Shown piece after piece: positions 9,439-18,724 of a stretch of DNA of 64,000 bases. The notes under the pieces are model-generated. The model worked only from the letters and a program-made list of their open reading frames with translations, was not told the DNA's origin and made no database searches. Source of the DNA: CAWVSB01 sp036960375 (GTDB lineage Bacteria > Pseudomonadota > Gammaproteobacteria > Pseudomonadales > CAWVSB01); NCBI GenBank assembly GCA_036960375.1, contig JBALVY010000003.1, forward strand, positions 62,001 through 126,000. The letters are read 5' to 3'. The translations under genes were made by a program, and so were the position numbers. The first letter of the stretch is position 1. Every line of letters begins with the position of its first letter.

Positions 9439-10401
9439 ATGAAAAACATTTTTTTATTCGGCGAATGTATGATTGAGTTGATGGCGTCTACACAAGATAA
9501 GTCATCAAATGCTTCATCAAAATTATTGAAGCAGTCATTTGCCGGCGATGTTTTTAACACGGCTGTTTATTTAAAACGCACGTTTTCTGAAATTAACGTG
9601 CAGTTAGTGACGGCTGTTGGCAAAGATAATTTTAGTCTAGCTATGATCCAAGCTTTTGAAAATGAAAATATCGGCACTGAGCATGTGTATCAATCAGACA
9701 ATAAAATCCCGGGTTTATATGCTATTCAACTTGATGATTCAGGTGAGCGTAGCTTTACTTATTGGCGCGATAACTCAGCTGCACGACAAGTGATGCAACA
9801 TATTGACGAAGATGCAATAAAGTTGCTTGCTCAAGGGGAACTATTTTTCTTCTCAGGCATTTCTTTAGCGGTTATAGAACCCTGTGCTCGAGCAGGTTTT
9901 TGGGCAATGATAGAAAAAATTAAAGCCGCAGGGGCTACGATTGTTTTTGATCCCAATTATCGTGCCCGAATGTGGGATAACCAAGCACAAGCTAAAGTGC
10001 AGTTTGAACAAGCATTTAGCTATGCTGATACGCTTTTACCAGGCGTTGATGATTTTGAACAATTATATTCAATGACAACGTCTGAAGATGTTTATCATTT
10101 TTGTAGACAATACCAGTTCGACGAATTAGTCATCAAAAATGGTGAGGCAGGTATCTTCTGTTACGCCAACGAGCAAGCTTATCACTTTGAGATTACACAG
10201 ATAGAAAATGTTGTAGATACCACTGCAGCAGGAGATTCATTCAATGGTGTTTATCTTGGCGCTAGGATTGAAGGGCACAACATTTTGTCGGCAATCGCTT
10301 TAGCGTCAAAAGCTGCTGGCTTTGTTATTCAACACTACGGCGCTATTGTTGAGCCAAGCGCTTATCAACAGTTTATTGAACAGCAGCATCAATTGATATA
10401 A
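9439..10401 (+). CDS. kdgK: 2-keto-3-deoxygluconate kinase (PfkB family)
   Basis: 320 residues. The opening LFGECMIELM and the blocks FAGDVFNTAVYL, IPGLYAIQLDDSGERSFTYWRDNSAAR, FSGISLAVI and DPNYRARMW match E. coli KdgK. The PfkB active-site signature DTTAAGDSFNG, with its catalytic Asp, is intact near the C-terminus. It phosphorylates KDG to KDPG, feeding the Entner-Doudoroff aldolase. AGGAAGG is placed well for the ATG. Together with kduD it shows that the upstream polysaccharide locus releases uronic acids as 4-deoxy unsaturated sugars. Confidence 0.93.
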   Translation: MKNIFLFGECMIELMASTQDKSSNASSKLLKQSFAGDVFNTAVYLKRTFSEINVQLVTAVGKDNFSLAMIQAFENENIGTEHVYQSDNKIPGLYAIQLDDSGERSFTYWRDNSAARQVMQHIDEDAIKLLAQGELFFFSGISLAVIEPCARAGFWAMIEKIKAAGATIVFDPNYRARMWDNQAQAKVQFEQAFSYADTLLPGVDDFEQLYSMTTSEDVYHFCRQYQFDELVIKNGEAGIFCYANEQAYHFEITQIENVVDTTAAGDSFNGVYLGARIEGHNILSAIALASKAAGFVIQHYGAIVEPSAYQQFIEQQHQLI

Positions 10402-10657
10402 TCAAAGCACTAAAAAGAACTGCCCGAATTAAAAGTTGGTGTAGGTACCGTAACTAATTAAATATCTTAGTAATTTAACAAAAAGAGAATTAAAAATGAA
10501 AATAGGTCTTTTTTCGATAGGTCTTGATACCTAATACATGTGTGTAAGAAAAAACTTTGGAAGGAAATCGGTGGCCTTAACTGTCAATAATACCCAGTTC
10601 AGCCTTCTGAAAGTCAAACCTCAATTCTAGGATAGCATTAGGAAAGTATCACTCTCA
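10402..10657. other. Junction between the polyuronate locus and the rhamnose operon
   Basis: Apart from the 12-codon stub at 10496-10534, no gene, clear terminator or mobile-element end is visible here. Base composition changes from AT-rich on the left to more balanced on the right. Confidence 0.5.
10496..10534 (+). pseudogene. 12-codon remnant of an arabinose/fucose-isomerase-like gene
   Basis: After kdgK, a purine-rich AAAAGAGAA stretch precedes ATG 10496 and an ORF reading MKIGLFSIGLDT, then TAA. This matches my recollection of the first residues of L-arabinose/L-fucose-isomerase-like proteins, which continue YWPQF. Homology is lost after codon 12. It is best read as the 5' stub of the next operon gene, cut by a deletion or recombination that joined the AT-rich locus to the rhamnose operon. 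It is short, so the family call needs a search. Confidence 0.5.
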
Positions 10658-11470
10658 TTAAAAGGCTGGGCTCAACTCATCTTCCAATGCTTTTACAATA
10701 ACCACCTCAATTCCCTGAGCTTCAAATTGACGCACAAGTTTAGGGTCGGCGTTGCTATCGGTGATCAATATGTCGACATCACTCAGCGGGGTGAAAATAA
10801 AATTACTGCGTTTGCCCAGTTTCGAGCTGTCAGCTAACACAATCAATTTCTCAGCTTGCTTCCTGAGCTTTTGCTCTGCGCGTATCAATAGGGGGTCTGA
10901 TTCCATCACGCCGCTCTCGGAAATGCCGGGAGTGCCCATAAACATTTTGCTTCCGTGATAATACTGGATGGTGTCATTTTCGAAGGAGCTCAAAATGATA
11001 CCCTGTTTACGGTAAAGTTCGCCGCCGGGCAGTGTTACCTGGTTCTGGCTGTTTTCTGAAAGGTGTTGCGCCAATACGAAGGAGTTGGTGAGAATATTCA
11101 CTTCCCGGTCAGTGAGGAACTCGCCCATCATATAGGTAGAGCTACCGCCATTGATAATGATGGATTCCCCGTCTTCGCAGAGCTCGACCGCTTTTTGTGC
11201 AATCAGGCGTTTATTGCTGGAGTGTCTTTCTTTGTCTGCCAGAAAAATCGAGCCCTTAATGTGGGAGTGTTTTGCTTGCCCATTGCCTGCAGCAATGGCC
11301 TCTGCGCCACCGCGAATCTTTTTAAGCTGACCCGATGCCGACATCTTGGTGATGTCTCTGCGGATAGTGGCCTCTGATGAGTCCAGTTGAGATGAGAGGG
11401 AGCGCACGCTGGCGAACTGCTGATCGTCTAGAATATCGAGAATAAGTTGTTGCCGCTGTTTTTCCAGCAT
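10658..11470 (-). CDS. DeoR/GlpR-family transcriptional regulator
   Basis: 270 residues. The N-terminal DeoR helix-turn-helix is clear: MLEKQRQQLILDILDD, then SSEATIRRDITKM and LKKIRGGAEA. It is followed by the DeoR sugar-phosphate sensor domain (NGGSSTYMM, SKMFMGTPGIS, ADSSKLGKR, ILITDSNAD). These regulators usually repress sugar operons and respond to a phosphorylated intermediate. It is divergent from the rhamnose operon across about 330 bp, so it probably represses that operon with a rhamnulose phosphate as inducer (inference). No clear ribosome-binding site is seen before the ATG. Confidence 0.9.
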   Translation of the reverse strand: MLEKQRQQLILDILDDQQFASVRSLSSQLDSSEATIRRDITKMSASGQLKKIRGGAEAIAAGNGQAKHSHIKGSIFLADKERHSSNKRLIAQKAVELCEDGESIIINGGSSTYMMGEFLTDREVNILTNSFVLAQHLSENSQNQVTLPGGELYRKQGIILSSFENDTIQYYHGSKMFMGTPGISESGVMESDPLLIRAEQKLRKQAEKLIVLADSSKLGKRSNFIFTPLSDVDILITDSNADPKLVRQFEAQGIEVVIVKALEDELSPAF

Positions 11471-11798
11471 GGGTAGGGTCCGAGTGTCCGTTAAAATGAC
11501 AGAATACTCCCAAATTTAATTGTTAAAGTGCAAGGGTGCAACGTAATAGTTGATTTAGCTCAACATTAACCTGAAATGCACATAAGTACAATAAAGTGAC
11601 TGTTAATGACGTGTATTGTTGATTCTTGGCTTCGGCGTATGTATAGCTACCCTCGCGGTCGCTGGTCAGCCGTGTTTGCTCCACACAATCTTCACTATGG
11701 GGTAGCAAGCGAAACGTCTGTCTGCTAGAGTCAAATTATTGCAATATCAATCATTATATGTCACATTATTCTCTTAAGTGATAGTGAGAGTCTTCCAA
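11471..11798. promoter_or_regulatory. Divergent intergenic region between the DeoR-type regulator and the rhamnose operon
   Basis: About 330 bp without a gene. The part next to the kinase is AT-rich (around 11730-11775) and should carry the operon promoter and the DeoR-type operator. I could not identify a convincing hexamer pair or a clear palindrome. The frame at 11523-11708 on the minus strand has no family features. Confidence 0.4.
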
Positions 11799-13205
11799 AT
11801 GACAGTATCTTCCGAGCGCTACTATCTGGTAGCGGACATCGGCAAAACCCACATAAAACTCCATCTGCTCAATCAACAGCTTGAGTCGGTGCAGTCACAG
11901 CAAATGGCCAACACGCCCATACAATCCGGGCTCTATCCCCATGCCGATGTCGAGCGTCATTGGCAGTGGTTGCTGGCTGGTATCAAAAGCATGGCTGCCG
12001 AATTTGATATCGGGGCCATTAGCGTGACGACGCACGGTGCGACGGCGGCCCTGATCAACCGTCACGCTGACGATGAAGAGGGCTTAGTGCTACCTATACT
12101 GGACTATGAATTCCTGGGGGTAGAGGCGTGTAATGCTGATTATGAGCAGGTTCGCCCGGCTTTTGATGAAACCTGTTCACCTGCGCTTCCTGGCGGTTTA
12201 AACATAGGGCGGCAACTCTTTTGGCAGCAGCAGATGTTTCCCAATGAGTTTGCCAAGGCTAGCGATATTCTAATGTATCCGCAGTATTGGGCCTGGCGAA
12301 TGACGGGGGAATGTGTATCAGAGGTGACCTCCCTGGGGTGTCACTCAGACTTGTGGTCGCCGAGCACCGGGGGCTTCTCGGCTCTGCCGGCAGCAATGGG
12401 CTGGAGCAGTTTGTTTCCTCCGGTAGAGCCCGCCTGGACCCATCTCGGTAATGCCCAGCCTTCATTCCGTGCCGCCACCGGCCTGAGTGAAAGCTGTCGT
12501 GTTTATGTGGGTGTTCACGACAGTAACGCCAGTTTTTTACGTTATCGCCGACTTAAAGGCGATAAGCCTTTCACTGTTGCCTCTACGGGAACTTGGACCA
12601 TCGTCATGGCTGCGGGTGTGCCCATTGAAGCACTGGACGCCTCGCGGGATATGCTGGCCAATGTTGACGTGACCGGGCGCCCGGTGGCTTGTGCGCGCTT
12701 CATGGGTGGGCGCGAATTTGAAGCGGTGTGTGAGCTGAGTGGCGCAGCCGTGGATGAGCCTTTTGGCGATGCCGAACTCCAACAGTTGCTGGACAAAGCG
12801 GTGATGGTTGCTCCGGAGTTTAGTGGCGGCAGCGGGCCATTTGGTGGACGCAAGGGCGAGCTGGTCGGTTCTGTGCCCGCTGGGGGGGGCAGCGCGCTGG
12901 CCACGCTATATTGTGCCTTGGTCATGGATTATCAGTTCGACATGTTGGATAGCCAAGGTGATCTCTATATAGAAGGTGCATTTTTGAAAAATCCACAGCT
13001 CTGCGCAGTGCTTGCACAGCTCCGGCCCGACACCTCCGTTTGGGTGTCTAAGGACACCACTGGCACGGTGCAGGGGTGTGCCCGCTTGATGTGTTGGGAT
13101 GCTTTTGATGGCCAGGTGGATGTCAGCCCCGTTCGCGCGACCGCATTGAATGGCTTGTCGAGTTATCGTGCACTGTGGCGGCAGTTGGTAGCTGAAGGCA
13201 GCTGA
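11799..13205 (+). CDS. FGGY-family carbohydrate kinase, probable L-rhamnulokinase
   Basis: About 468 residues from ATG 11799 (an in-frame GTG at 11778 is possible). It opens with the FGGY ATP-binding strand YYLVADIGKTHIK and has VGVHDSNASFL and ASTGTWTI, typical of the FGGY fold. It differs from classical E. coli RhaB and resembles the fuculokinase/rhamnulokinase-like branch found with RhaI-type isomerases. As first gene of an operon with an aldolase/dehydrogenase fusion, isomerase and mutarotase, its likely reaction is phosphorylation of L-rhamnulose at O-1. The role rests on context; the kinase family is clear. A run of seven G near 12884 lies within an intact frame. Confidence 0.85.
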   Translation: MTVSSERYYLVADIGKTHIKLHLLNQQLESVQSQQMANTPIQSGLYPHADVERHWQWLLAGIKSMAAEFDIGAISVTTHGATAALINRHADDEEGLVLPILDYEFLGVEACNADYEQVRPAFDETCSPALPGGLNIGRQLFWQQQMFPNEFAKASDILMYPQYWAWRMTGECVSEVTSLGCHSDLWSPSTGGFSALPAAMGWSSLFPPVEPAWTHLGNAQPSFRAATGLSESCRVYVGVHDSNASFLRYRRLKGDKPFTVASTGTWTIVMAAGVPIEALDASRDMLANVDVTGRPVACARFMGGREFEAVCELSGAAVDEPFGDAELQQLLDKAVMVAPEFSGGSGPFGGRKGELVGSVPAGGGSALATLYCALVMDYQFDMLDSQGDLYIEGAFLKNPQLCAVLAQLRPDTSVWVSKDTTGTVQGCARLMCWDAFDGQVDVSPVRATALNGLSSYRALWRQLVAEGS

Positions 13206-13421
13206 AGTTATTAGCTGCGCTACCGCGCAAGCTCCTTAGCATGTCTGTTATGACGTAATATGGTTGGATTATGATTGGTAAACGATCTTTTAGTGACTAT
13301 ATTTGACTGGACATGACCATTTATAGGTGATTTAATGAGTCTAAATCATTTTTGTGGTTTTCAGGGCTTGTTTTACTGCTCGACCATAGCCCCGGAAATT
13401 GCATGGACATCAACATAGAAA

Positions 13422-15623
13422 ATGGATCCAATGAAATATAAGCCTCAAGAACATCTTCACGTTAACTACCTCTGGGATGATGAGATCGCCGATAGCCTGG
13501 AGCCGGTAGAGAATCTGGTTTACCGCTCAAATATTCTGGGTGCGGATCAACGCATCACTAATACTGGAGGGGGTAATACCTCAGCCAAGTTGATTGAAGT
13601 TGATCCCTTAACTGGCGAGCAAGTTGAAGTATTGTGGGTGAAGGGTTCTGGCGGTGATTTGCGCACGTCCAAAAAAGAAAACTTTTCCTCGTTGTATGCG
13701 GGCAAGCTCCAGGATCTGGATGACGCTTATCAGCAACGTTCAGACAAGGGCTACAAATCAGTCGCTGAAGACGACATGGTGGGCATGTTCAAGCACTGTA
13801 ATTTTTGCCTGAACCCACGCGCGTCTTCAATTGACACCCCTTTGCATTCCATGATCAAAGACAAACACGTTGACCACCTCCACCCCAATGCGGTGATCGC
13901 GGTGGCCTCCTGTAAAGAGCAAAAAGAATTAACGGAAACCATCTGGGGCGGCAAGCTGGCCTATGTGCCTTGGATGCGCCCGGGTTGGGAAGCTGGCAAA
14001 GTGTGTGAGCAGGTCTATGATGACAATCCCGATATCGTCGGCATTCTTCTAGGGCAGCACGGTCACACCAACTGGAGCAGTGAAAGTAAAAGTTGCTATG
14101 AGACTTCCCTGTGGGTTATTGAAGCCGCCGCTCGTTATATAGAGAAGCACGATAAGGGCGAGCAGGCTTTTGGCGGTGCCAAGGTTGAAAGTTTGAGTGA
14201 TGAAGCGCGAACGGCTCTGCTGGCAGAGTTTTTGCCTCAGGCCCGCGGGCTCTTGTCCAGAAAAGTTAAGTTTATTGCCACGGTGCAAACTGACAGCAAT
14301 ACGCTGGGGTTTGTTAACAGTGTGGATGCCCCACGCTTGGCGGCATTGGGAACGTCTTGCCCGGATCACTTTTTGCGCACCAAAATTAAGCCGCTGTTTG
14401 TAGACTTCGACCCCTCGCAAGACTCCATCGACACCTTGGTCGAAAAATTTACCCAAGGCCTTGAACAATATCGCGTGGATTACGCCGCTTATTATAATGA
14501 ATGCAAGCGTGAAGATTCACCGCCCATGCGCGACCCAAGCCCTACCGTGATATTGATACCCGGTGTTGGCATGATTGGCTGGGGAAAAAACAAAAGTGAG
14601 TCACGTGTTGCCTCAGAATTTTACAACTGTGCCATTGAAGTGATGCGCGGTGCAGAGGCGATCAGCGAATACACCGCTCTGCCAACACAGGAAGCCTTTG
14701 ACATTGAATACTGGGCCCTGGAAGAAGCCAAGCTGCAACGTATGCCCGCAGAAAAAACTCTAGCTCGCGACGTGGTTGTGGTGATTGGCGCCGGTGATGG
14801 CATTGGTAAAGCCGTTGCACATCGAGTGGCACAAGAGGGCGCTCATGTGGTGTGCGCTGACTTGCGCGAAGAAGCCGCGCTTGGCACAGCCCAGGAGTTG
14901 ACCGACATTTATGGCCAGGGTATTGGCGTGTCGGGCAGCGGAATTTCCAGCTGTGGTCCAGCCATTGCACTGCCGGTGAACATTACCGATCGCCAGGCCG
15001 TTAAGACCTTGTTCCAAAACGTAACCCTGGCCTACGGCGGTATTGATAAAGTGATTGTCACCGCCGGTGTTTTCCTCGCACCCGGAGATGACGAAGCCAA
15101 GAATGATAAGATGTTTGATATCAGTTTTGATGTAAATGTGAAAGGTGGCTATGTTGTTGCTACCGAGGCGAACAAACTCTGGCAACTACAGGGGCTAAAA
15201 GGTGCCTTTGTATTGACGACGAGTGTCAATGCAGCGGTCTCCAAAAAAGGTTCGCTGGCCTACGATACCAGTAAAGCGGCTGCGAATCATTTGGTGCGGG
15301 AACTGGCGATTGAATTGTCGCCTCTGATTAATGTGAATGCGCTGGCGCCGGCAACGGTCGTGCAGGGCAGCACCATGTTCCCGCGGGATCGGGTTATTTC
15401 CTCACTGAGTAAATACGACATCGAATTTTCCGAGAGTGAAGAGACTGAATCCTTGCGCAACAAATTGGCCCTGTTTTATGCGCAGCGCACGCTGACGAAA
15501 CAGCCTATTACTCCGGCAGATCAAGCGGAGGCTGCCTACCTGTTGGTGTCGGGGCAGTTGAGTAAAACGACAGGGCAGGTCTTGTCAGTGGATGGTGGTT
15601 TACACGAAGCCTTCTTGCGTTAA
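13422..15623 (+). CDS. rhaEW: Bifunctional rhamnulose-1-phosphate aldolase / lactaldehyde-type short-chain dehydrogenase
   Basis: 733 residues with two fused domains. Residues 1-430 are a class II aldolase/adducin-type domain with metal-binding histidines in DHLHPNAV and LGQHGHTNW. Residues 445-733 are a short-chain dehydrogenase (VVVIGAGDGIGKAV, then YDTSKAAANH with the catalytic Tyr/Lys, VDGGLHEAF at the end). This fusion is known as RhaEW: it splits L-rhamnulose-1-phosphate into dihydroxyacetone phosphate and L-lactaldehyde and oxidises the latter. ATG 13422 and 13431 are both possible; neither has a strong ribosome-binding site. It lies between kinase and isomerase in the same operon. Confidence 0.92.
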   Translation: MDPMKYKPQEHLHVNYLWDDEIADSLEPVENLVYRSNILGADQRITNTGGGNTSAKLIEVDPLTGEQVEVLWVKGSGGDLRTSKKENFSSLYAGKLQDLDDAYQQRSDKGYKSVAEDDMVGMFKHCNFCLNPRASSIDTPLHSMIKDKHVDHLHPNAVIAVASCKEQKELTETIWGGKLAYVPWMRPGWEAGKVCEQVYDDNPDIVGILLGQHGHTNWSSESKSCYETSLWVIEAAARYIEKHDKGEQAFGGAKVESLSDEARTALLAEFLPQARGLLSRKVKFIATVQTDSNTLGFVNSVDAPRLAALGTSCPDHFLRTKIKPLFVDFDPSQDSIDTLVEKFTQGLEQYRVDYAAYYNECKREDSPPMRDPSPTVILIPGVGMIGWGKNKSESRVASEFYNCAIEVMRGAEAISEYTALPTQEAFDIEYWALEEAKLQRMPAEKTLARDVVVVIGAGDGIGKAVAHRVAQEGAHVVCADLREEAALGTAQELTDIYGQGIGVSGSGISSCGPAIALPVNITDRQAVKTLFQNVTLAYGGIDKVIVTAGVFLAPGDDEAKNDKMFDISFDVNVKGGYVVATEANKLWQLQGLKGAFVLTTSVNAAVSKKGSLAYDTSKAAANHLVRELAIELSPLINVNALAPATVVQGSTMFPRDRVISSLSKYDIEFSESEETESLRNKLALFYAQRTLTKQPITPADQAEAAYLLVSGQLSKTTGQVLSVDGGLHEAFLR

Positions 15624-15712
15624 GAGGCGCTTGCGAGAACGTTTTATAACTTAGAAGAGTGATCTGGATAAGTGCCCAGGCCCTTATAGAGAATTGAGAG
15701 AAGGAAAGTATC

Positions 15713-17005
15713 ATGGTTCAACGTATCGATAAATCTCTGATCAGCGATCAGAACGACAGTGCGATGGCCGCATTGCAAGCCGACTATGACGCGCTGGGTA
15801 ACAAGTTGGCCCGCGCCGATATTGATATTGAAACGATAACAAACAAAGCCTCAGAATTTGCCATTGCCGTACCTTCGTGGGGCACAGGCACGGGGGGCAC
15901 GCGTTTCGCTCGTTTTCCTGGTGAAGGAGAGCCGCGGAATATATTTGAAAAGCTGGAAGATTGTGCGATGATCAACGACCTGTCTCAGTGTACGCCAACG
16001 GTATCGCCACATTTCCCCTGGGACAAAGTGGACGATTTTACCGAGCTCAAACAGACGTCTGACAGCTTGGGGCTGGGCTGGGATTCCATCAATTCCAATA
16101 CTTTTCAAGACCAGAAAAATCAAGAGCATACGTATAAATATGGAAGCCTGAGCAATACCTCTGAAGCGGCGCGTGAGCAGGCCATTGCCCATAACATTGA
16201 ATGTATAGGCTGGGGACAGACTCTGGGTTCAAATACATTGACCATTTGGGTGGGTGATGGATCTAATCATCCAGGCCAGCAGCATTTTCAAAGTGCTTTT
16301 GAGCGTTACCTCGTTAGCATGAAAAAGATTTATGCCGCTCTGCCGGGTGACTGGGAAATGCATATCGAACACAAAATGTTTGAGCCCGCGTTTTACTCCA
16401 CCATCATTCAGGATTGGGGTAGCAATATTCTTGCCGCCATGGAGTTGGGTGATCAATGCAAGTCACTGGTTGACCTGGGTCACCACGCGCCCAACGTTAA
16501 CATTGAGATGATTGTGTCTCGCCTGATTCAGTTTAAGAAATTAGGTGGCTTTCATTTTAACGACAGCAAGTACGGCGACGATGATCTGGACAGTGGCAGT
16601 TTGCACCCTTACCAGCAGTTCCTGATTTTCAATGAGCTGGTTGATGCGGAACATCGTAACCAAGCCGAATTTTCACCAAACTACATGTTAGATCAGTCAC
16701 ACAACGTGACAGACCCCATTGAAAGTTTGATGAATTCTGCGGCCAGTGTGCAGCGTTCTTATGTGAGTGCATTACTGGTGAATCGCGAAACCCTCGGTGG
16801 GTATCAAACCGACAACGATGCCTTGATGGCCAGCAATACACTGAAAGATGCCTTCAACACCGATGTGTCGCCCATTCTTGCAATGGCGCGGCACCGTAAA
16901 GGTGGGGCGATTGATCCGATCGCCACTTACCGAAAGTCAAAGTACCGTTCATTGGTGGGCGCCGAACGTCCCTCCACCGGCGGCAGCGGCTCAGGTATCG
17001 TTTAA
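15713..17005 (+). CDS. rhaI: L-rhamnose isomerase, RhaI type
   Basis: 430 residues, with GAAGGAAAG before the ATG. It is a xylose-isomerase-like TIM barrel with metal ligands expected in EHKMFEP, DLGHHAPNVNIE and FHFNDSKYGDDDLDSG, the last being characteristic of RhaI-type isomerases. It converts L-rhamnose to L-rhamnulose, the step before the kinase. It is 89 nt downstream of the aldolase fusion. The C-terminus ends with a Ser/Gly tail (STGGSGSGIV). Confidence 0.93.
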   Translation: MVQRIDKSLISDQNDSAMAALQADYDALGNKLARADIDIETITNKASEFAIAVPSWGTGTGGTRFARFPGEGEPRNIFEKLEDCAMINDLSQCTPTVSPHFPWDKVDDFTELKQTSDSLGLGWDSINSNTFQDQKNQEHTYKYGSLSNTSEAAREQAIAHNIECIGWGQTLGSNTLTIWVGDGSNHPGQQHFQSAFERYLVSMKKIYAALPGDWEMHIEHKMFEPAFYSTIIQDWGSNILAAMELGDQCKSLVDLGHHAPNVNIEMIVSRLIQFKKLGGFHFNDSKYGDDDLDSGSLHPYQQFLIFNELVDAEHRNQAEFSPNYMLDQSHNVTDPIESLMNSAASVQRSYVSALLVNRETLGGYQTDNDALMASNTLKDAFNTDVSPILAMARHRKGGAIDPIATYRKSKYRSLVGAERPSTGGSGSGIV

Positions 17006-17044
17006 TTAACAGCCCTCAATAAATAATAATGTAATGAGCGTTTA

Positions 17045-18724
17045 ATGACGGTCGCACAGGAATTTGAAACACAGCCGGTAGCACCCGAACAACTGCAGGT
17101 GGCCCGTCAATTCGCCGCCAGTTATGCGGGAGAACACGTTGCTGGCACCGAGTTTGTGATCGGTGCTTTATTTGTCGCGTGGGGCGTGGGTACCATTGAT
17201 ATTTTTTATGGCCTGCTCTTGGGTAACTTGCTAGCGGTGTTAACTTGGGGCTTGATTACGGCCCCAATCGCCACCGATACCCGTCTGACCCTATACACCT
17301 ATCTTGAAAAAATCGCAGGTCCCGGCACAATTAAATTATACAGCGTGATCAATGGGGTTTTATTCGCCGTATTGGCAGGCGCAATGATCACGGTGTCGGC
17401 ATCGGCGGTGCGAATCTTGTTTGGCATTCCGGCACAAGTGAATTGGTACCCAACAGACATCAGTTTTGTTTTAGTCGCTGTGGCGGTAGGTGTAGTGGTG
17501 GTTTTTGTGGCGGCCAAGGGCTTTAAGAAGGTGGCTCACTTTGCTGAGATCTGCGCGCCCTGGATGATTTTGATGTTTGTTGCCGGTGCGCTGGCCATGT
17601 TACCCGTATTAACAGACGCGGCCTCCACTGTGTCTAGCATAAGCAGTTTCGATGACTTTATCACTGTGGCCGATGCCTACATTTGGGTCGATAAGGGATC
17701 TGACATCGGCTTTTGGCACGTGGCCGCTTTTGCCTGGGTTTGTAACTTGGCGTTGCATGGCAGCATGGGCGATATGACCTTGCTGCGTTTTGCCAAGCGC
17801 TCAAGCTACGGATACTTCTCCGCATTGGGCATGTTCATCGGTCACTATCTGGCGTGGGTGTGCGCGGGCATCATGGGCGCTGGTGCGGCCTTGTTGGTAG
17901 GCAGCACAATCTCTCAGTTGGATGCGGGCGCGGTGGCTTATCAAGCCCTGGGTGTTGCAGGCATTCTAGCGGTGATTATTGCCGGCTGGACCACATCTAA
18001 TCCCACTATCTATCGTGCCGGTTTGGCGTTTCAGTCTCTAAATTATAAATGGAGCCTCACACGGGTTACTTGGGTGACGGGTCTTGTGACAACCGCCATC
18101 GCGTGTTTCCCCTTTGTGTTTACCAAGCTATTGGATTTTGTTGGCATTATGGGTTTGATGCTGGTGCCCATCGGTGCCGTTATTGTCACTGAGCACTGGA
18201 TAATGCCGAAGTTGGGCATGACGCGTTACTGGTCAAGTTACCGGAAGAATAATACCAATATCCCCGCAGTGGTGACTTGGTTAGCTTCACTGGCGCTGTC
18301 ATTTTTCCTCGAGCAAAGCGGCACAGTACACCTATTCTTTCTGCTAACTCCTGTGTGGATATTCGCCACCGTGTGTTATCTCTTATTGGCCAGCATGATG
18401 GGTGCACGTGACACCTATGCGGAAGCAGAGACGGCGGAACAAACAGAGTTAGTGCGAAAACAGGAAGAGAAAATTTTTCTGGAAAATCAGGCGGCAAGTG
18501 CAAAAACGACAGAGGCGGTGCCTTATAGTCTGGGCGTTAAGGTTTCGCGTTTTGTATCCTTGTTGTCGTTGTTTGCCTGCGCGACCTTATCGGTCGTGGT
18601 ATATACCACAGGCGACCTCGATTCTTTTCATCTCTGGCTAATATTTCCAACCCTGACTTATTTTGTATTCGCTACTTATTGGATTATCAATAAAGAAAAA
18701 CAAACGGAGGCGTCTGAAAGGTGA
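17045..18724 (+). CDS. Cytosine/purine-permease-like (NCS1-type) transporter, probable rhamnose uptake
   Basis: 559 residues with about twelve hydrophobic segments. The pattern AGTEFVIGALFVAWGVGTIDIFYG followed by LLGNLLAVLTW is that of nucleobase:cation symporter-1 permeases, as are AFAWVCNLALHGSMGDM and IIAGWTTSNPTIYRAG. The family normally imports purines, pyrimidines or related compounds. Here it is embedded between the rhamnose isomerase and the mutarotase, overlapping the latter by 4 nt, so rhamnose or a rhamnose-containing product is the likely cargo (inference). A charged cytoplasmic segment with many Glu lies around residues 460-495. Confidence 0.82.
   Translation: MTVAQEFETQPVAPEQLQVARQFAASYAGEHVAGTEFVIGALFVAWGVGTIDIFYGLLLGNLLAVLTWGLITAPIATDTRLTLYTYLEKIAGPGTIKLYSVINGVLFAVLAGAMITVSASAVRILFGIPAQVNWYPTDISFVLVAVAVGVVVVFVAAKGFKKVAHFAEICAPWMILMFVAGALAMLPVLTDAASTVSSISSFDDFITVADAYIWVDKGSDIGFWHVAAFAWVCNLALHGSMGDMTLLRFAKRSSYGYFSALGMFIGHYLAWVCAGIMGAGAALLVGSTISQLDAGAVAYQALGVAGILAVIIAGWTTSNPTIYRAGLAFQSLNYKWSLTRVTWVTGLVTTAIACFPFVFTKLLDFVGIMGLMLVPIGAVIVTEHWIMPKLGMTRYWSSYRKNNTNIPAVVTWLASLALSFFLEQSGTVHLFFLLTPVWIFATVCYLLLASMMGARDTYAEAETAEQTELVRKQEEKIFLENQAASAKTTEAVPYSLGVKVSRFVSLLSLFACATLSVVVYTTGDLDSFHLWLIFPTLTYFVFATYWIINKEKQTEASER

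Noticed and set aside
12884..12890. Run of seven G in the carbohydrate kinase gene as a frameshift candidate
   Set aside because: The reading frame and family motifs continue normally across it.
13403..13441. 12-codon ORF overlapping the aldolase/dehydrogenase start
   Set aside because: No ribosome-binding site and no conserved feature; probably chance in the leader.
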